Below, piece after piece: positions 7,935 through 17,082 of a stretch of 64,000 bases of DNA (within the stretch, counting starts at the first letter, position 1; each line of letters opens with the position of its first letter). Both the position numbers and the translations under genes were made by a program. The DNA is from Bradyrhizobium sp. 190 (GTDB taxonomy: Bacteria > Pseudomonadota > Alphaproteobacteria > Rhizobiales > Xanthobacteraceae), in contig NZ_JADPJL010000065.1 in assembly GCF_023073415.1 (NCBI RefSeq), positions 248,001 to 312,000 of the forward strand, read 5' to 3'. The notes beneath the pieces were generated by a model. The model was given only the letters and a program-made list of their open reading frames with translations, had not been told where the DNA came from and searched no databases.

Positions 7935-7968
7935 AGCCGTCGCTAAATCGTCATAGCGACGGCTTTTT
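7935..7968 (+). terminator. Rho-independent terminator
   Basis: AGCCGTCGCTA (7935-7945) pairs perfectly with TAGCGACGGCT (7954-7964) around an 8-base loop and is followed by TTTTT. It ends a plus-strand transcript upstream of the cold-shock gene. The only plus-strand frames before it are the two micro-membrane proteins, so either they or an untranslated RNA are transcribed. Confidence 0.85.
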
Positions 7969-8047
7969 GCCACCAAGCTGCCACGAGCTTGGCCGACGAA
8001 TCGCGCGTGTTTGAAATCCCACCTTTTCATTCGCGGGAGATACTGAA

Positions 8048-8251
8048 GTGGCGATAGGGACAGTGAAGTGGTTTAATGCAACCAAAGGGTACGGGTTTAT
8101 CCAGCCGGACAGCGGCGGCAAGGATGTTTTCGTGCACATTTCAGCGGTTGAGAAAGCCGGTCTGGGCAGCCTCAATGAGGGTGCCAAGGTGAGCTATGAA
8201 GAAGTGAGCAACCGGGGCAAAACGTCCGCGGAAAATCTAAGGGTCGGGTGA
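8048..8251 (+). CDS. cold-shock domain protein (CspA family)
   Basis: 67 residues, the normal family length, starting at a GTG with GGGAG eight bases upstream. It holds both RNA-binding motifs: RNP1 KGYGFIQ (about residues 13-19) and RNP2 VFVHIS (about 27-32). It binds single-stranded nucleic acid and acts as an RNA chaperone. It is monocistronic: a terminator precedes it (7935) and another follows six bases after the stop. Whether it is cold-induced cannot be told. Confidence 0.97.
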   Translation: MAIGTVKWFNATKGYGFIQPDSGGKDVFVHISAVEKAGLGSLNEGAKVSYEEVSNRGKTSAENLRVG

Positions 8252-8257
8252 GCTCAT

Positions 8258-8290
8258 GCCCGCCGGTTCCACGCTGGCGGGCTTCTTTTG
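8258..8290 (+). terminator. Rho-independent terminator of the cold-shock gene
   Basis: GCCCGCC (8258-8264) pairs with GGCGGGC (8276-8282), followed by TTCTTTTG. It lies directly after the cold-shock stop codon. Confidence 0.85.
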
Positions 8291-8585
8291 TATTGGGGGC
8301 GGGCCGCCCCGAGGGCTCGAAGCGACCCCTGATCGCGCAGTACGCGGGCCAAACTTGGGACTGGCCAATCTGCGTGACTTGCAGCCACGTTATGCCTGTT
8401 TAGATCGGCCGCAACGAAACTCGCGTGTTAAGCTTGATGTCCGCGTTGCGGGTTAATTCTGGAACACTTGGGTTCGGCCTTGCCGGCGGGTCACGAGCTT
8501 CCGGCCGCGGTAGCGGGACGGGATCTTCAAACCGGGTGGGCCAGGGCAAAGCGAGCCTTCAAAAACAAGAGCAGAACTTCTTGCT
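8291..8585. other. gap of about 300 bases without a convincing gene
   Basis: One plus-strand frame at 8256-8456 overlaps the terminator and has no ribosome-binding site. I see no other feature. Confidence 0.5.
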
Positions 8586-8759
8586 TTAGTCGGTCCAGGT
8601 GCGATCTCCGCACTGCGGGCATTCAAATATATGAATCACAATTCCGCTTTCAGATTCCATGATCGTCCGGACGAGAGTGAGTTTTCCTCCGCAGAAACGG
8701 CAGTCATGGTTTGATTGGTCGTGAACAGTGGCAATCTTCTCAGCTCGAAATAGCTCCAT
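8586..8759 (-). CDS. small zinc-ribbon-like protein
   Basis: 57 residues from the ATG at 8759 (a TTG at 8771 would add four). Two CxxC pairs, CRFC near residue 20 and CPQC near residue 47, are separated by about 25 residues with a beta-like strand pattern (LTLVRTIMESESG, IVIHIFECPQCG). This is the layout of a zinc ribbon. Similar short zinc-ribbon hypotheticals are common in this group. It probably binds Zn; its partner, nucleic acid or protein, is unknown. It stands alone. Confidence 0.65.
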   Translation of the reverse strand: MELFRAEKIATVHDQSNHDCRFCGGKLTLVRTIMESESGIVIHIFECPQCGDRTWTD

Positions 8760-8816
8760 GGCGGGCCCCAAGGAGTAAGATACGGAGCATGGGTTTCGGA
8801 AGTGGTAAACAAGCCT

Positions 8817-8838
8817 TACGGCGCCTTGCGGCGCCGTA
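8817..8838. repeat. perfect 9-bp hairpin
   Basis: TACGGCGCC (8817-8825), loop TTGC, GGCGCCGTA (8830-8838). There is no following T-run on the plus strand, so it is a hairpin of unknown role, about 60 bases upstream of the minus-strand zinc-ribbon start. The rest of 8839-9077 holds nothing I can identify. Confidence 0.5.
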
Positions 8839-9077
8839 GTCTTACGGGAGGACCGTCCCAGCGGTGCGAGAGGCCGTCATTCCCCATGCGCCGGTGCGGC
8901 TATCAAGGCCGAAACGGCCCCGGCGCGGAGGCTGGGAGTGCGCGTGCCGGAGCCGTCCCCTTGCGCGCCCTATCCGAGCGCAGGGTCTACACTATCGGGG
9001 AAGATTAGAGCCGGGCCGGCCCTCATTGTCATACCCGGAACTTTGGCGGGGTAATCCCTTCGACATATACGCCTAGT

Positions 9078-9281
9078 CTAATGGAACTTGACGCCGATCA
9101 AGCGTTCCGTTCGCCATATCACCGTGCACCCGTGCCTCAACCGGTCAGCACCGATCAGCAGGGTAAATTGCGCCGGGATGCCCAGCGGGCTGGCCACCTC
9201 CAGCGACGCCCCAGTGTCGGACTGCTTACGAATGAGACAGGCGATCGTGCGCCCGTTGAACTCGATGCTTCCTGACTTCAA
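9078..9281 (-). CDS. small PilZ-like domain protein
   Basis: 67 residues, with the only possible start at a TTG (9281), because a stop lies three codons upstream. The sequence has the beta-strand run of a minimal PilZ fold: SGSIEFNGRTIACLIRKQSD, then TGASLEVASP and GCTVIWRTERLIGVKF. The DTGASLE segment corresponds to the D/NxSxxG site that contacts cyclic-di-GMP, but the N-terminal RxxxR part is missing. It is therefore either a degenerate PilZ protein that does not bind the nucleotide or an N-terminally truncated gene. Confidence 0.65.
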   Translation of the reverse strand: MKSGSIEFNGRTIACLIRKQSDTGASLEVASPLGIPAQFTLLIGADRLRHGCTVIWRTERLIGVKFH

Positions 9282-9392
9282 ATCGCTTCATTCCAACTAG
9301 GCATCACCTCGCGGCGTTATCCCAATTCGAACGGAATATGATCGCTCGGCGGCGTTGGTATTTCCCCGGTCGGCTGCTTAAATGCCGGCTAG

Positions 9393-9689
9393 CTAAACCT
9401 GACGCAGATTTGTGACGCTTTGATTACAAGAGGCCCGTCGTCGTCCATCGAAGAACGGCCTGATATCGGCGCCCCGATGGCCGCAAACCTGACAGATGAA
9501 CCTTGGCTCCAGATCAGATAGGCGAACGTCGTCGCCCCACGGTTCAGCGTCGATCAAAACGGAATGCGCACACTTGTAATCACCGCAGTAGACGATGAGC
9601 CGGGTAGGGCCGGACTCCCGCATTTCCTTGAGGGTGATTTTCTGGGCACGACGAGCAGAACGACAAGGCCGATTGTGTCGGCTGTCCAT
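9393..9689 (-). CDS. small cysteine-containing hypothetical protein
   Basis: 98 residues from the ATG at 9689. After a basic N-terminus comes ITLKEMRESGPTRLIVYCGD, then YKCAHS, a DDVRLSDLEP segment and FICQVCGHRGADIRP. Two Cys pairs (CGDYKC and CQVC) about 30 residues apart suggest one zinc site. I recall this layout in short rhizobial hypothetical proteins. The frame continues upstream through the tRNA-Asn gene, so the extension cannot be coding. Function unknown. Confidence 0.65.
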   Translation of the reverse strand: MDSRHNRPCRSARRAQKITLKEMRESGPTRLIVYCGDYKCAHSVLIDAEPWGDDVRLSDLEPRFICQVCGHRGADIRPFFDGRRRASCNQSVTNLRQV

Positions 9690-9784
9690 GACACGCCCCG
9701 CGAACGTCTGCAGGATTCTGTGCAGGCACCAAATCCGCGGCCGACTTGGCCGCTCGAATTTTTCGCTAAGTGATTGATGTGATT

Positions 9785-9859
9785 TGGCTCCCCGGGCTGG
9801 ATTCGAACCAGCGACCATTCGATTAACAGTCGAATGCTCTACCGCTGAGCTACCGAGGA
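9785..9859 (-). tRNA. tRNA-Asn (GTT)
   Basis: 75 bases on the minus strand. The acceptor arm TCCTCGG pairs with CCGGGGA and CCA is encoded (9785-9787). The anticodon loop CTGTTAA carries GTT, and the T loop is TTCGAAT. The cloverleaf is complete. Confidence 0.97.
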
Positions 9860-10130
9860 ACAGGCGAAACAAAGGTTCGCGAGCGGGGAGCGTATAACAA
9901 AGCCTTTCGGGCTTGCAAAGGACCAAATCACCAGCTGTGCGCTTAGGTGAAGCTGGGCCGGAAAGCCGCTGCGCTACAACGATTTGTCGTGGTTTTCGAC
10001 CCCCGGGGCAACAGTAGCTGGAACCCGGCCTGTCCAATCCGTCACACACAGGTGTGATGGATCGGGCCGCCAATTCGACTCAATCGCCCAAAAGGCTCCG
10101 TGATGTCGGGGTTTCACAGGAGCTGATTCG

Positions 10131-10313
10131 ATGCCAGCCATTGCGACCGACCTGATCCGCGCGGTGCCTTCGATCGTCCCAAGCGACATTCCCGCCATGA
10201 GTGACGACGAATGCCTGCTTCGGCTCGCGCGAGCCATTGAAGAAGAGCATGATACCGAACATCTGAATGAGGTCGCGCGGCTGATCGCCCGGCTCGCCGT
10301 GACGATCGAGTAG
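10131..10313 (+). CDS. small hypothetical protein, 60 aa
   Basis: 60 residues with AGGAG at a proper distance before the ATG. The second half (MSDDECLLRLARAIEEEHD, TEHLNEVARLIARLAVTIE) is an acidic and Leu-rich helical hairpin, while the first 22 residues are hydrophobic and Pro-containing. No family recognised. It lies between tRNA-Asn and pcm on the same strand as pcm, 133 bases away, so cotranscription is possible but not shown. Confidence 0.5.
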   Translation: MPAIATDLIRAVPSIVPSDIPAMSDDECLLRLARAIEEEHDTEHLNEVARLIARLAVTIE

Positions 10314-10446
10314 GCGGCTTCCCGGCCTCTCGCGACGGTTCGGCAACAGGCGCCCGCATGTTGCGTTTTGCCGACGCTTGTACCAAAGATGACCCCGGTT
10401 TCAGCTCTTCCGGCGGCCACGCCGCATGCTCTCAGGGTCTTAGCCT

Positions 10447-11112
10447 ATGTCCGGTTTTGCGACCGCGCGCCAGAAAATGGTCGATGGTCAGGTGCGTCCG
10501 AGTGACGTGACCGATATCCGAATTCTCGATGCCATGCTGGCGGTGCCGCGCGAGGCCTTCGTTCCCGAAAACAAGCAGGCTCTGGCCTATCTGGATCTCG
10601 ATCTCGACGTCAGCGAAGGCGGCGCGGCCAAGCGGTTCCTGATCAAGCCGGTGGTGCTGGCGAAGATGCTGCAGGCGGCTGACATCAAGGCGACGGACCG
10701 CGTCTTGGTGGTGGGCTGTGCCACCGGATACGCCGCCGCCGTGATCGCCCGATTCGCCGCCCAGGTGACCGCGACGGAGAGCGATTCGGCGCTGGCGGCG
10801 AAGGCGCAGGCGATTTTGGCCAGCAATGGCTGTGGAAATGTGACGGTCCGCGCCGCGGCGCCGGCCGATGGAGACCCGGCAAGCGCGCCGTATGATGTCA
10901 TCGTGCTGGACGGCGCAACCGAGGTCGTGCCGGAGCAGCTCTACGGGCAATTGCGCAGCGGTGGCCGGTTGGTGGGCGTTTTTGCGACGTCGCGACCGGC
11001 GCGGGCCACCATCGTGACCGCTTCGCATGGCGATTTCGGTCACCGGACGCTGTTCGATGCCGCTGCCCCGGTGCTGCCCGGCATGGAACTCGTTCCCGCC
11101 TTCGTTTTCTAG
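10447..11112 (+). CDS. pcm: protein-L-isoaspartate O-methyltransferase family protein
   Basis: 221 residues. The family start (ARQKMVDGQVRPSDVTD) is followed by VPREAFVPE and the SAM-binding loop VLVVGCATGYAAAVIA at about residues 86-101. The enzyme methylates isoaspartyl residues of damaged proteins so that they can re-isomerise. The SAM loop reads VVGCATGY instead of the usual EIGTGSGY, a variant common to the short alphaproteobacterial paralogue next to tolC. The true substrate of that paralogue may therefore differ. Confidence 0.85.
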   Translation: MSGFATARQKMVDGQVRPSDVTDIRILDAMLAVPREAFVPENKQALAYLDLDLDVSEGGAAKRFLIKPVVLAKMLQAADIKATDRVLVVGCATGYAAAVIARFAAQVTATESDSALAAKAQAILASNGCGNVTVRAAAPADGDPASAPYDVIVLDGATEVVPEQLYGQLRSGGRLVGVFATSRPARATIVTASHGDFGHRTLFDAAAPVLPGMELVPAFVF

Positions 11113-11340
11113 CGTTTCGCCCCTTCCACGCCCAATAATCGCCCTCCGTAGTCAGCTAAATCCTCTTCGAAATCAGAAGTGTGGCCGGATTGCCCCACGT
11201 GAAGAGTTTCGACGGCGTTTGCTTGCGGGGGTGTTCCGTCCAGGCTACGTGCGGAATAAGGTGAGCCGGGACTCACTTCAAGTGAAGCGACGTTCGGTTA
11301 ATGATCGTGTGCGACCATGGTCATCGGCCGGCGACCAAAA

Positions 11341-12765
11341 ATGATTGGATTGCTTGGGATGCGTGGGGTGAAGGAATTTGCCGGAGCTGCGGCTTCGGTC
11401 CTTCTATTAGTGTGCATGGGCTCGACGCCCGTCTTGGCCGACACGATTGAGGCAGCGCTGGTACGCGCCTATCAGAACAATCCGCAGCTCAATGCGCAGC
11501 GCGCGCAGGTGCGCATCACCGACGAGAACGTGCCGCAGGCGCTGTCGGGCTATCGCCCGAGGGTCTCGGTCACGGCGAGTGCGGGCTACCAATATACGGA
11601 CTCGCTGAGCACGCAGGGCGGCGGCCCCAACGAAGTCGCGAGAACCGTTATTAACGGCGCCAATCCGCCGCGCAGCGTCGGCGCGACCATTACGCAGACG
11701 CTCTTCAACGGCCAGCAGACCGCGAACAGGACCAGAGCCGCGGAGAGCCAGGTTTCCGGCGCGCGCGAAGCCCTGCGGTCGCTCGAATCGACCGTGCTGC
11801 TCAGCGGCGCCACGATCTACATGGACTACCTGCGCGATTCCGCGATCGTCGAGGTGCAGAAGAGCAACGTGCGCGTGCTCGAGCAGACGCTGAAGCAGAC
11901 GCGCGACCGCTTCAATGTCGGAGAAGTCACGCGCACCGACGTTGCGCAGTCGGAAGCCCAGCTCGCCGCCGGCAAAACGCAGCTCCTCACCGCAGAAGCC
12001 AACCTCAACACGACGCGCTCGAATTTCCGCCGCATCATCGGCAACGAGCCGCAAAACCTGGCGCCGGGCTCACCGGTCGACCGCTTCCTGCCGGCGACAC
12101 TGCCGGCCGCCGTCGAGCTCGGCCTGTTACAAAATCCGAACGTCACCGCAGCGATGTTCGGCATCGACGTCAGCTACCTCCAGGTCAAGGTGGCCGAAGG
12201 CGCGCTGTTGCCGGTGGTCACGCTGCAGGCCTCCGTGCAACAGTCCTATGAGCAGAGCCTGATCCAGTACCGCTCGTTCGGCGCGTCCGCGGTCGCGCAG
12301 CTCAACGTTCCAATCTATCAGGGCGGCGCTGAATACTCGCTGATCCGCCAGTCCAAGGAGACGGCGGCGCAGCAGCGCCTCGTGCTCGATCAGACCCGGG
12401 ATCAGACCCGCGCCAACGTGGTCACGGCTTGGGGGCAGCTCGTTGCCGGCAAGGCGCAGGTGCAATCAGCGCAATCGCAGGTGCAGGCGTCGGAAATCGC
12501 GCTCAACGGCGTGCGCGAGGAAGCCAAGGCCGGACAGCGCACCACGCTCGACGTGCTGAATGCCCAGCAGGCGCTGGTGAATGCGCGCGTTGCGCTCGTC
12601 ACCGCGCAGCATGATCGCGTGGTGGCGTCATACTCTGTGCTGAACCAGATCGGACGTCTGTCGCCGCAGGTGCTCAACCTGCCCACCACGGTCTACGATC
12701 CGAGCGTGCACTATCATCAGGTGCGCGATAGCTGGGCTGGCGTTCGCACACCCGACGGCCGCTGA
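11341..12765 (+). CDS. tolC: TolC family outer-membrane efflux/secretion channel
   Basis: 474 residues from the ATG at 11341; the ATG at 11359 is equally plausible and gives a neater signal peptide (VKEFAGAAASVLLLVCMG, cleavage near VLA-DT). Two repeats of the outer-membrane efflux protein domain are visible. Each has a long coiled-coil hairpin (for example DRFNVGEVTRTDVAQSEAQL and GVREEAKAGQRTTLDVLNAQ), with the periodic Ala/Gln helices and the NPTVYDPSVHYHQVRDSW-type end typical of alphaproteobacterial TolC. It forms the trimeric exit duct for type I secretion and RND pumps. A terminator follows. Confidence 0.93.
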   Translation: MIGLLGMRGVKEFAGAAASVLLLVCMGSTPVLADTIEAALVRAYQNNPQLNAQRAQVRITDENVPQALSGYRPRVSVTASAGYQYTDSLSTQGGGPNEVARTVINGANPPRSVGATITQTLFNGQQTANRTRAAESQVSGAREALRSLESTVLLSGATIYMDYLRDSAIVEVQKSNVRVLEQTLKQTRDRFNVGEVTRTDVAQSEAQLAAGKTQLLTAEANLNTTRSNFRRIIGNEPQNLAPGSPVDRFLPATLPAAVELGLLQNPNVTAAMFGIDVSYLQVKVAEGALLPVVTLQASVQQSYEQSLIQYRSFGASAVAQLNVPIYQGGAEYSLIRQSKETAAQQRLVLDQTRDQTRANVVTAWGQLVAGKAQVQSAQSQVQASEIALNGVREEAKAGQRTTLDVLNAQQALVNARVALVTAQHDRVVASYSVLNQIGRLSPQVLNLPTTVYDPSVHYHQVRDSWAGVRTPDGR

Positions 12766-12804
12766 TCTCCGAGTCAATTTCCGCACAGGCGGGATGAAAT
12801 CGTC

Positions 12805-12835
12805 GCCCGGCGCCTGAAGCGCCGGGCGCTTTGCT
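12805..12835 (+). terminator. Rho-independent terminator of tolC
   Basis: GCCCGGCGC (12805-12813) pairs with GCGCCGGGC (12819-12827) around CTGAA, followed by GCTTTGCTTG. The remaining bases up to 13084 hold nothing I can identify except the likely popZ promoter region. Confidence 0.8.
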
Positions 12836-13084
12836 TGCAATCAATTGTGGCCATGACGTACCGTTTCTGTGGCGAGCTGAGCGATTCGTGGCCTGCGTCT
12901 GTGCATCTCGCAGACGCCGGGTTGGGGGGCGCCTTGAGGGGGAGCAGGACCTGCGCGCGATGCAGCGGGCGGGCTTGATCTGGGGACAAGTTGGGCTTGT
13001 GCGATGAAAATCCCGGCCTGCATATCCGGAACCGGCAATTCCTTCGCGGCTTTGGTGTAAAATGGTTTCGATGTGGAGTCGGAG

Positions 13085-13804
13085 ATGACGCAACCTGCAA
13101 AGGTCCAAGAGCCCTCGATGGAGGAGATTCTGGCGTCGATCCGTCGCATCATTGCCGACGACGAGGCAAAGCCTGCGGCTGCCGAAAAGCCGGCGAGCCC
13201 GGCGGCTGCCGCAAAGCCGGCCGTGATGAAGGATATTCCGCCGTCGGCGATTGCTCCCGCACCGAAGCCGGTTGCCGCGCCGAAACCAGCCCCGCCACCG
13301 CCGCCTGCACCCGAACCGGTCGCCAGCAACAACCAGGACGACATCGACGCGATGCTGGCGAGCCTCGATGCGGCGACGCCCGAGGCGGACATCAGGCCGG
13401 CGCCGCAGCCCGAGGCCGAACCCGACGTATTCGAACTTACTGACGAGATGGCGTTGCCTGATCCGACACCAGCCCCTGCCGCAGCAACATTCAACAAGGT
13501 CGAACCGCAGGACGACATCGAATTCACCGAAGCCAAGGCGTCACGTCGCCAGCCGGCCTATGAGCCATCGATGGAAAGCCCACCAGCGCGACCGATTTTA
13601 TCGCATTCGACCGTCTCCGCCGTGGAATCCGCCTTCAACTCGCTGGCCAATACCGTGCTGAGCAACAATGCGCGTACGCTGGAAGATCTGGTCAAGGAAA
13701 TGCTGCGGCCAATGCTGAAGTCCTGGCTCGACGACAATTTGCCGGGACTGGTGGAGCGGATCGTCAAGGCCGAAATCGAGCGGGTTTCGCGCGGCGGGCG
13801 CTAG
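13085..13804 (+). CDS. popZ: PopZ-like polar organising protein (DUF2497)
   Basis: 239 residues from the ATG at 13085, chosen over a GTG at 13073 because GGAG lies six bases upstream of it. The N-terminal helix EPSMEEILASIRRIIADDE is the conserved client-binding segment. Residues about 28-150 are a disordered Pro/Ala/Glu-rich linker, and the last 70 residues hold the helical oligomerisation region (NARTLEDLVKEMLRPMLKSW, LDDNLPGLVERIVKAEIERV). In Caulobacter, PopZ forms polar condensates that anchor the centromere. The gene sits just before valS, as in other Rhizobiales. Confidence 0.88.
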   Translation: MTQPAKVQEPSMEEILASIRRIIADDEAKPAAAEKPASPAAAAKPAVMKDIPPSAIAPAPKPVAAPKPAPPPPPAPEPVASNNQDDIDAMLASLDAATPEADIRPAPQPEAEPDVFELTDEMALPDPTPAPAAATFNKVEPQDDIEFTEAKASRRQPAYEPSMESPPARPILSHSTVSAVESAFNSLANTVLSNNARTLEDLVKEMLRPMLKSWLDDNLPGLVERIVKAEIERVSRGGR

Positions 13805-14077
13805 TCCCAAGGTTGCGCCGAGACAGCGTCAAGGCAGCCTCGGCGGGCGTCGATCGGCAACCCATTCGGACCTTCAAACCGGCGTTACCTCGGCTCCCCG
13901 CTGCCCCCCGACTGAGTTGTCAGGTTGACTTGAGGCGCTGTGGCGGCTTTCTAGGGCGCGGCCCGGCGCCGATCGCATCCAAACCGGGCGCTACCACGGT
14001 GATTTGATTCACATCCTTTGGGCGGGCCGGCGACGGCTTGGCTCGAGAGCGCCCCCTACATCCTCAATTGCAGTGCC

Positions 14078-16942
14078 ATGATCGAGAAAAACTACCAGCC
14101 CGCCGATATCGAAGCCCGCATGTCCCGGATCTGGGAGGAGAGCGGCGCGTTCGAGGCCGGCCGCCCGGAACGAAAAGACGCTACGCCGTTCACCATTGTG
14201 ATCCCGCCGCCGAACGTGACGGGCTCGCTGCATATGGGCCACGCGCTGAACAACACGCTGCAGGACATTCTATGCCGCTTCGAGCGGATGCGCGGCCGCG
14301 ACGTGCTGTGGCAGCCCGGCACCGACCATGCCGGCATCGCGACCCAGATGGTGGTCGAGCGGCAATTGATGGAACGGCAGGAGCACCGGCGCGACCTCGG
14401 CCGCGCCAAATTCCTTGAACGCGTCTGGCAATGGAAGGCCGAGAGCGGTGGCACCATCGTCAACCAGTTGAAGCGGCTGGGCGCTTCCTGCGACTGGTCG
14501 CGCGAGCGCTTTACGATGGACGAGGGCCTGTCGCGCGCGGTCGTGAAGGTGTTCGTCCAGTTGCACCGCGAAGGCCTGATCTACAAGGACAAGCGGCTGG
14601 TCAACTGGGATCCGAAGCTGGTGACCGCGATCTCCGATCTCGAAGTGCAGCAGGTCGAGGTCAAGGGCAGTCTCTGGTATCTGCGCTATCCGATCGAGGG
14701 CAAGACTTTCAGCCCCGACGATCCCTCGACGTTTGTCGTCGTGGCGACGACGCGACCCGAGACGATGCTCGGCGACACGGCGGTTGCTATACATCCTGAC
14801 AACGAACGGATCGGGCATCTGATCGGCCAGCACGTCATCCTGCCGCTGGTCGGCCGCCGCATCCCGATCATCAGCGACGACTACGCCGATCCGGAGAAGG
14901 GATCTGGCGCGGTCAAGATTACGCCGGCGCACGACTTCAACGACTTCGAGGTCGGCAAGCGTCACGGCCTGCCGCAGATCAACGTGTTCGATCGCGAGGG
15001 GAGCATGGCCCTCGTCGACAACGAGGATTATCTGCGCGGATTGCCCGAGGGCGCGGACCAGCTTGCGGAGGAACTCCACAATGTCGAGCGCTTCGCCGCG
15101 CGCAAGAAGATCGTGGCGCGGCTGGAGGATTTCGGCTTCCTGGAGAAGATCGAGCCGAACACGCATATGGTGCCGCATGGCGACCGCTCCAACGTGGTCA
15201 TCGAGCCCTATCTGACCGACCAGTGGTATGTCGACGCCAGGACCATGGCGCAGCCGGCGATCGCGGCCGTGCGCTCGGGCGCGACCACCTTCGTGCCGAA
15301 GAATTGGGAAAAGACCTATTTCGAATGGATGGAAAACATCCAGCCCTGGTGCATCTCGCGCCAGCTCTGGTGGGGCCATCAGATCCCGGCGTGGTACGGG
15401 CCCGACGGCAAGGTGTTCGTCGCCGAGACCGAAGAGGAAGCGGTCGGCAACGCGCTCGGTTACTACGTCGAGCAGGAAGTCATCACGGAAGAGCAGGGGC
15501 GCGAAATGGCGCAAGACCCTGCCAAACGTGACGGCTTCATCACGCGCGATGAAGACGTGCTCGACACCTGGTTCTCTTCCGGGCTGTGGCCGTTCTCGAC
15601 GCTCGGCTGGCCCGACGAAACGAGCGAAGTGAAGCGCTACTACCCGACCAACGTGCTCGTCACGGGATGGGACATCATCTTCTTCTGGGTCGCCCGGATG
15701 ATGATGATGGGCCTGCACTTCATGAAGGACGCGCCGTTCTCGACCGTCTACATCCACCGACTGGTTCGCGACGAGAAGGGCGCGAAGATGTCGAAGTCGA
15801 AAGGCAACGTCATCGATCCCCTCGGCGTCATCGACGACTTCGGCGCGGACGCGCTGCGCTTCGCGCTGGCGCGCGGCGCGGCCCATAACCACGACATCAA
15901 GCTGTCGCCGCAGCTCGTCGAAACCAATCGCAATTTTGCGACCAAGCTCTGGAACGCCTGCCGCTTCGCCGAAATGAACGGCTGTGAGATGCCGGCGGGA
16001 TTTGAGCCGACGCAGGCAAAGGAAACCTTGAACCGCTGGATCGCACATGAGACTTCGCGGGCCACACGGGAAGTGACCGAGGCGATCGAGGGCTACCGCT
16101 TCAACGATGCGGCCAATGCCATCTACCGCTTCGTCTGGAACGTCTATTGCGACTGGTATGTCGAACTCGCAAAGCCCGTGCTGATGGGCGAAGAGGGCGC
16201 CGCGAAGGCGGAGACCCGCGCCATGACTGCCTGGGCGCGGGACGAGATCCTCAAGCTGCTGCATCCGTTCATGCCCTTCATCACCGAAGAGCTCTGGGCG
16301 GTGACGGCCAAGCGCGACGGCCTGCTGGTGCTGGCCGAATGGCCGCGCAAGGCGAGTTCGGTGACCGCCGAGCAGATCGCTGCGATGGCGCTGGCAGGAC
16401 CTGGCGATCCGCTGATCGCGCCGGTCATGGCCGCGCTCGATGCCGGCGATTTCAGCGACCCCGCGGCCGAGGCCGAAATCGGCTGGGTGGTGGATCTCGT
16501 CACCGCCATCCGTTCGGTGCGCTCGGAAATGAACATCCCGCCGGCAACGTTGATCCCGCTGGTGCTCTCGGGTGCGTCCGCGGAAACCAAGGAGCGCGCG
16601 GAGCGCTGGAACGACACCGTGAAACGCCTGGCGCGTTTGGCGGAAATTTCTTTCGCCGATCGCCCGCCGGAAGGCGCCGTGCAACTGCTCGTGCGCGGCG
16701 AGGTGGTGGCGCTGCCGCTGAAAGGCGTGATCGACCTTTCGGCCGAAAAGGCCCGGCTCGACAAGGAAATCGTCAAGGCCGACGCCGACATCAAGCGGGT
16801 CGACGCCAAACTCTCCAACGAGAAATTCGTGGCGAACGCGCCCGAGGAGATCGTCGAGGAAGAAAAGGAAAAGCGCGCGGCGGCGGTCGCGCGCAAGGCG
16901 AAGCTCCAGGAAGCGCTGGAGCGGCTGAAGATGGCGTCCTGA
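14078..16942 (+). CDS. valS: valyl-tRNA synthetase
   Basis: 954 residues, normal for bacterial ValRS. The ATG at 14078 starts the conserved MIEKNYQPADIE; the open frame before it is not conserved-looking. The class I signatures are present: PPPNVTGSLHMGH (HMGH at 52-55) and KMSKSKGNVIDP (KMSKS at 570-574). The editing domain lies between them with TTRPETMLGDTAVAIHP, and the C-terminal coiled-coil arm, rich in Lys, Glu and Ala, covers about 885-950. It charges tRNA-Val and hydrolyses Thr-tRNA-Val. A palindromic repeat follows the stop. Confidence 0.98.
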   Translation: MIEKNYQPADIEARMSRIWEESGAFEAGRPERKDATPFTIVIPPPNVTGSLHMGHALNNTLQDILCRFERMRGRDVLWQPGTDHAGIATQMVVERQLMERQEHRRDLGRAKFLERVWQWKAESGGTIVNQLKRLGASCDWSRERFTMDEGLSRAVVKVFVQLHREGLIYKDKRLVNWDPKLVTAISDLEVQQVEVKGSLWYLRYPIEGKTFSPDDPSTFVVVATTRPETMLGDTAVAIHPDNERIGHLIGQHVILPLVGRRIPIISDDYADPEKGSGAVKITPAHDFNDFEVGKRHGLPQINVFDREGSMALVDNEDYLRGLPEGADQLAEELHNVERFAARKKIVARLEDFGFLEKIEPNTHMVPHGDRSNVVIEPYLTDQWYVDARTMAQPAIAAVRSGATTFVPKNWEKTYFEWMENIQPWCISRQLWWGHQIPAWYGPDGKVFVAETEEEAVGNALGYYVEQEVITEEQGREMAQDPAKRDGFITRDEDVLDTWFSSGLWPFSTLGWPDETSEVKRYYPTNVLVTGWDIIFFWVARMMMMGLHFMKDAPFSTVYIHRLVRDEKGAKMSKSKGNVIDPLGVIDDFGADALRFALARGAAHNHDIKLSPQLVETNRNFATKLWNACRFAEMNGCEMPAGFEPTQAKETLNRWIAHETSRATREVTEAIEGYRFNDAANAIYRFVWNVYCDWYVELAKPVLMGEEGAAKAETRAMTAWARDEILKLLHPFMPFITEELWAVTAKRDGLLVLAEWPRKASSVTAEQIAAMALAGPGDPLIAPVMAALDAGDFSDPAAEAEIGWVVDLVTAIRSVRSEMNIPPATLIPLVLSGASAETKERAERWNDTVKRLARLAEISFADRPPEGAVQLLVRGEVVALPLKGVIDLSAEKARLDKEIVKADADIKRVDAKLSNEKFVANAPEEIVEEEKEKRAAAVARKAKLQEALERLKMAS

Positions 16943-16962
16943 CGCAAGGCGCTGAACTATCC

Positions 16963-17047
16963 GCGTCATTGCGAGCGAAGCGAAGCAATCCATGCCGCCG
17001 CGAGGAAGCGTGGATTGCTTCGTCGCTTTCGCTCCTCGCAATGACGA
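16963..17047. repeat. palindromic intergenic repeat
   Basis: The arm CGTCATTGCGAGCGAAGC at 16964 is mirrored by the sequence ending GCTCCTCGCAATGACG at 17046, with inner arms GAAGCAATCCA and TGGATTGCTTC. The transcript would form a long hairpin between valS and the VOC gene. I recall this as a frequent dispersed repeat in Bradyrhizobium genomes (not checked). It may help to end transcription. Confidence 0.85.
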
Positions 17048-17082
17048 CGGAGATTTCTCAGTCATCATCGAGGGCCTGTTCG

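Noticed and set aside
12841..13536. Ala/Gly/Ser-rich frame of 231 codons on the minus strand
   Set aside because: It is antisense to popZ; the low-complexity product mirrors the Pro/Ala-rich linker.
14270..17068. A 932-codon open frame on the minus strand
   Set aside because: It is exactly antisense to valS, which has all synthetase motifs. High-GC codon bias leaves the opposite strand open; the product has no recognisable domain.
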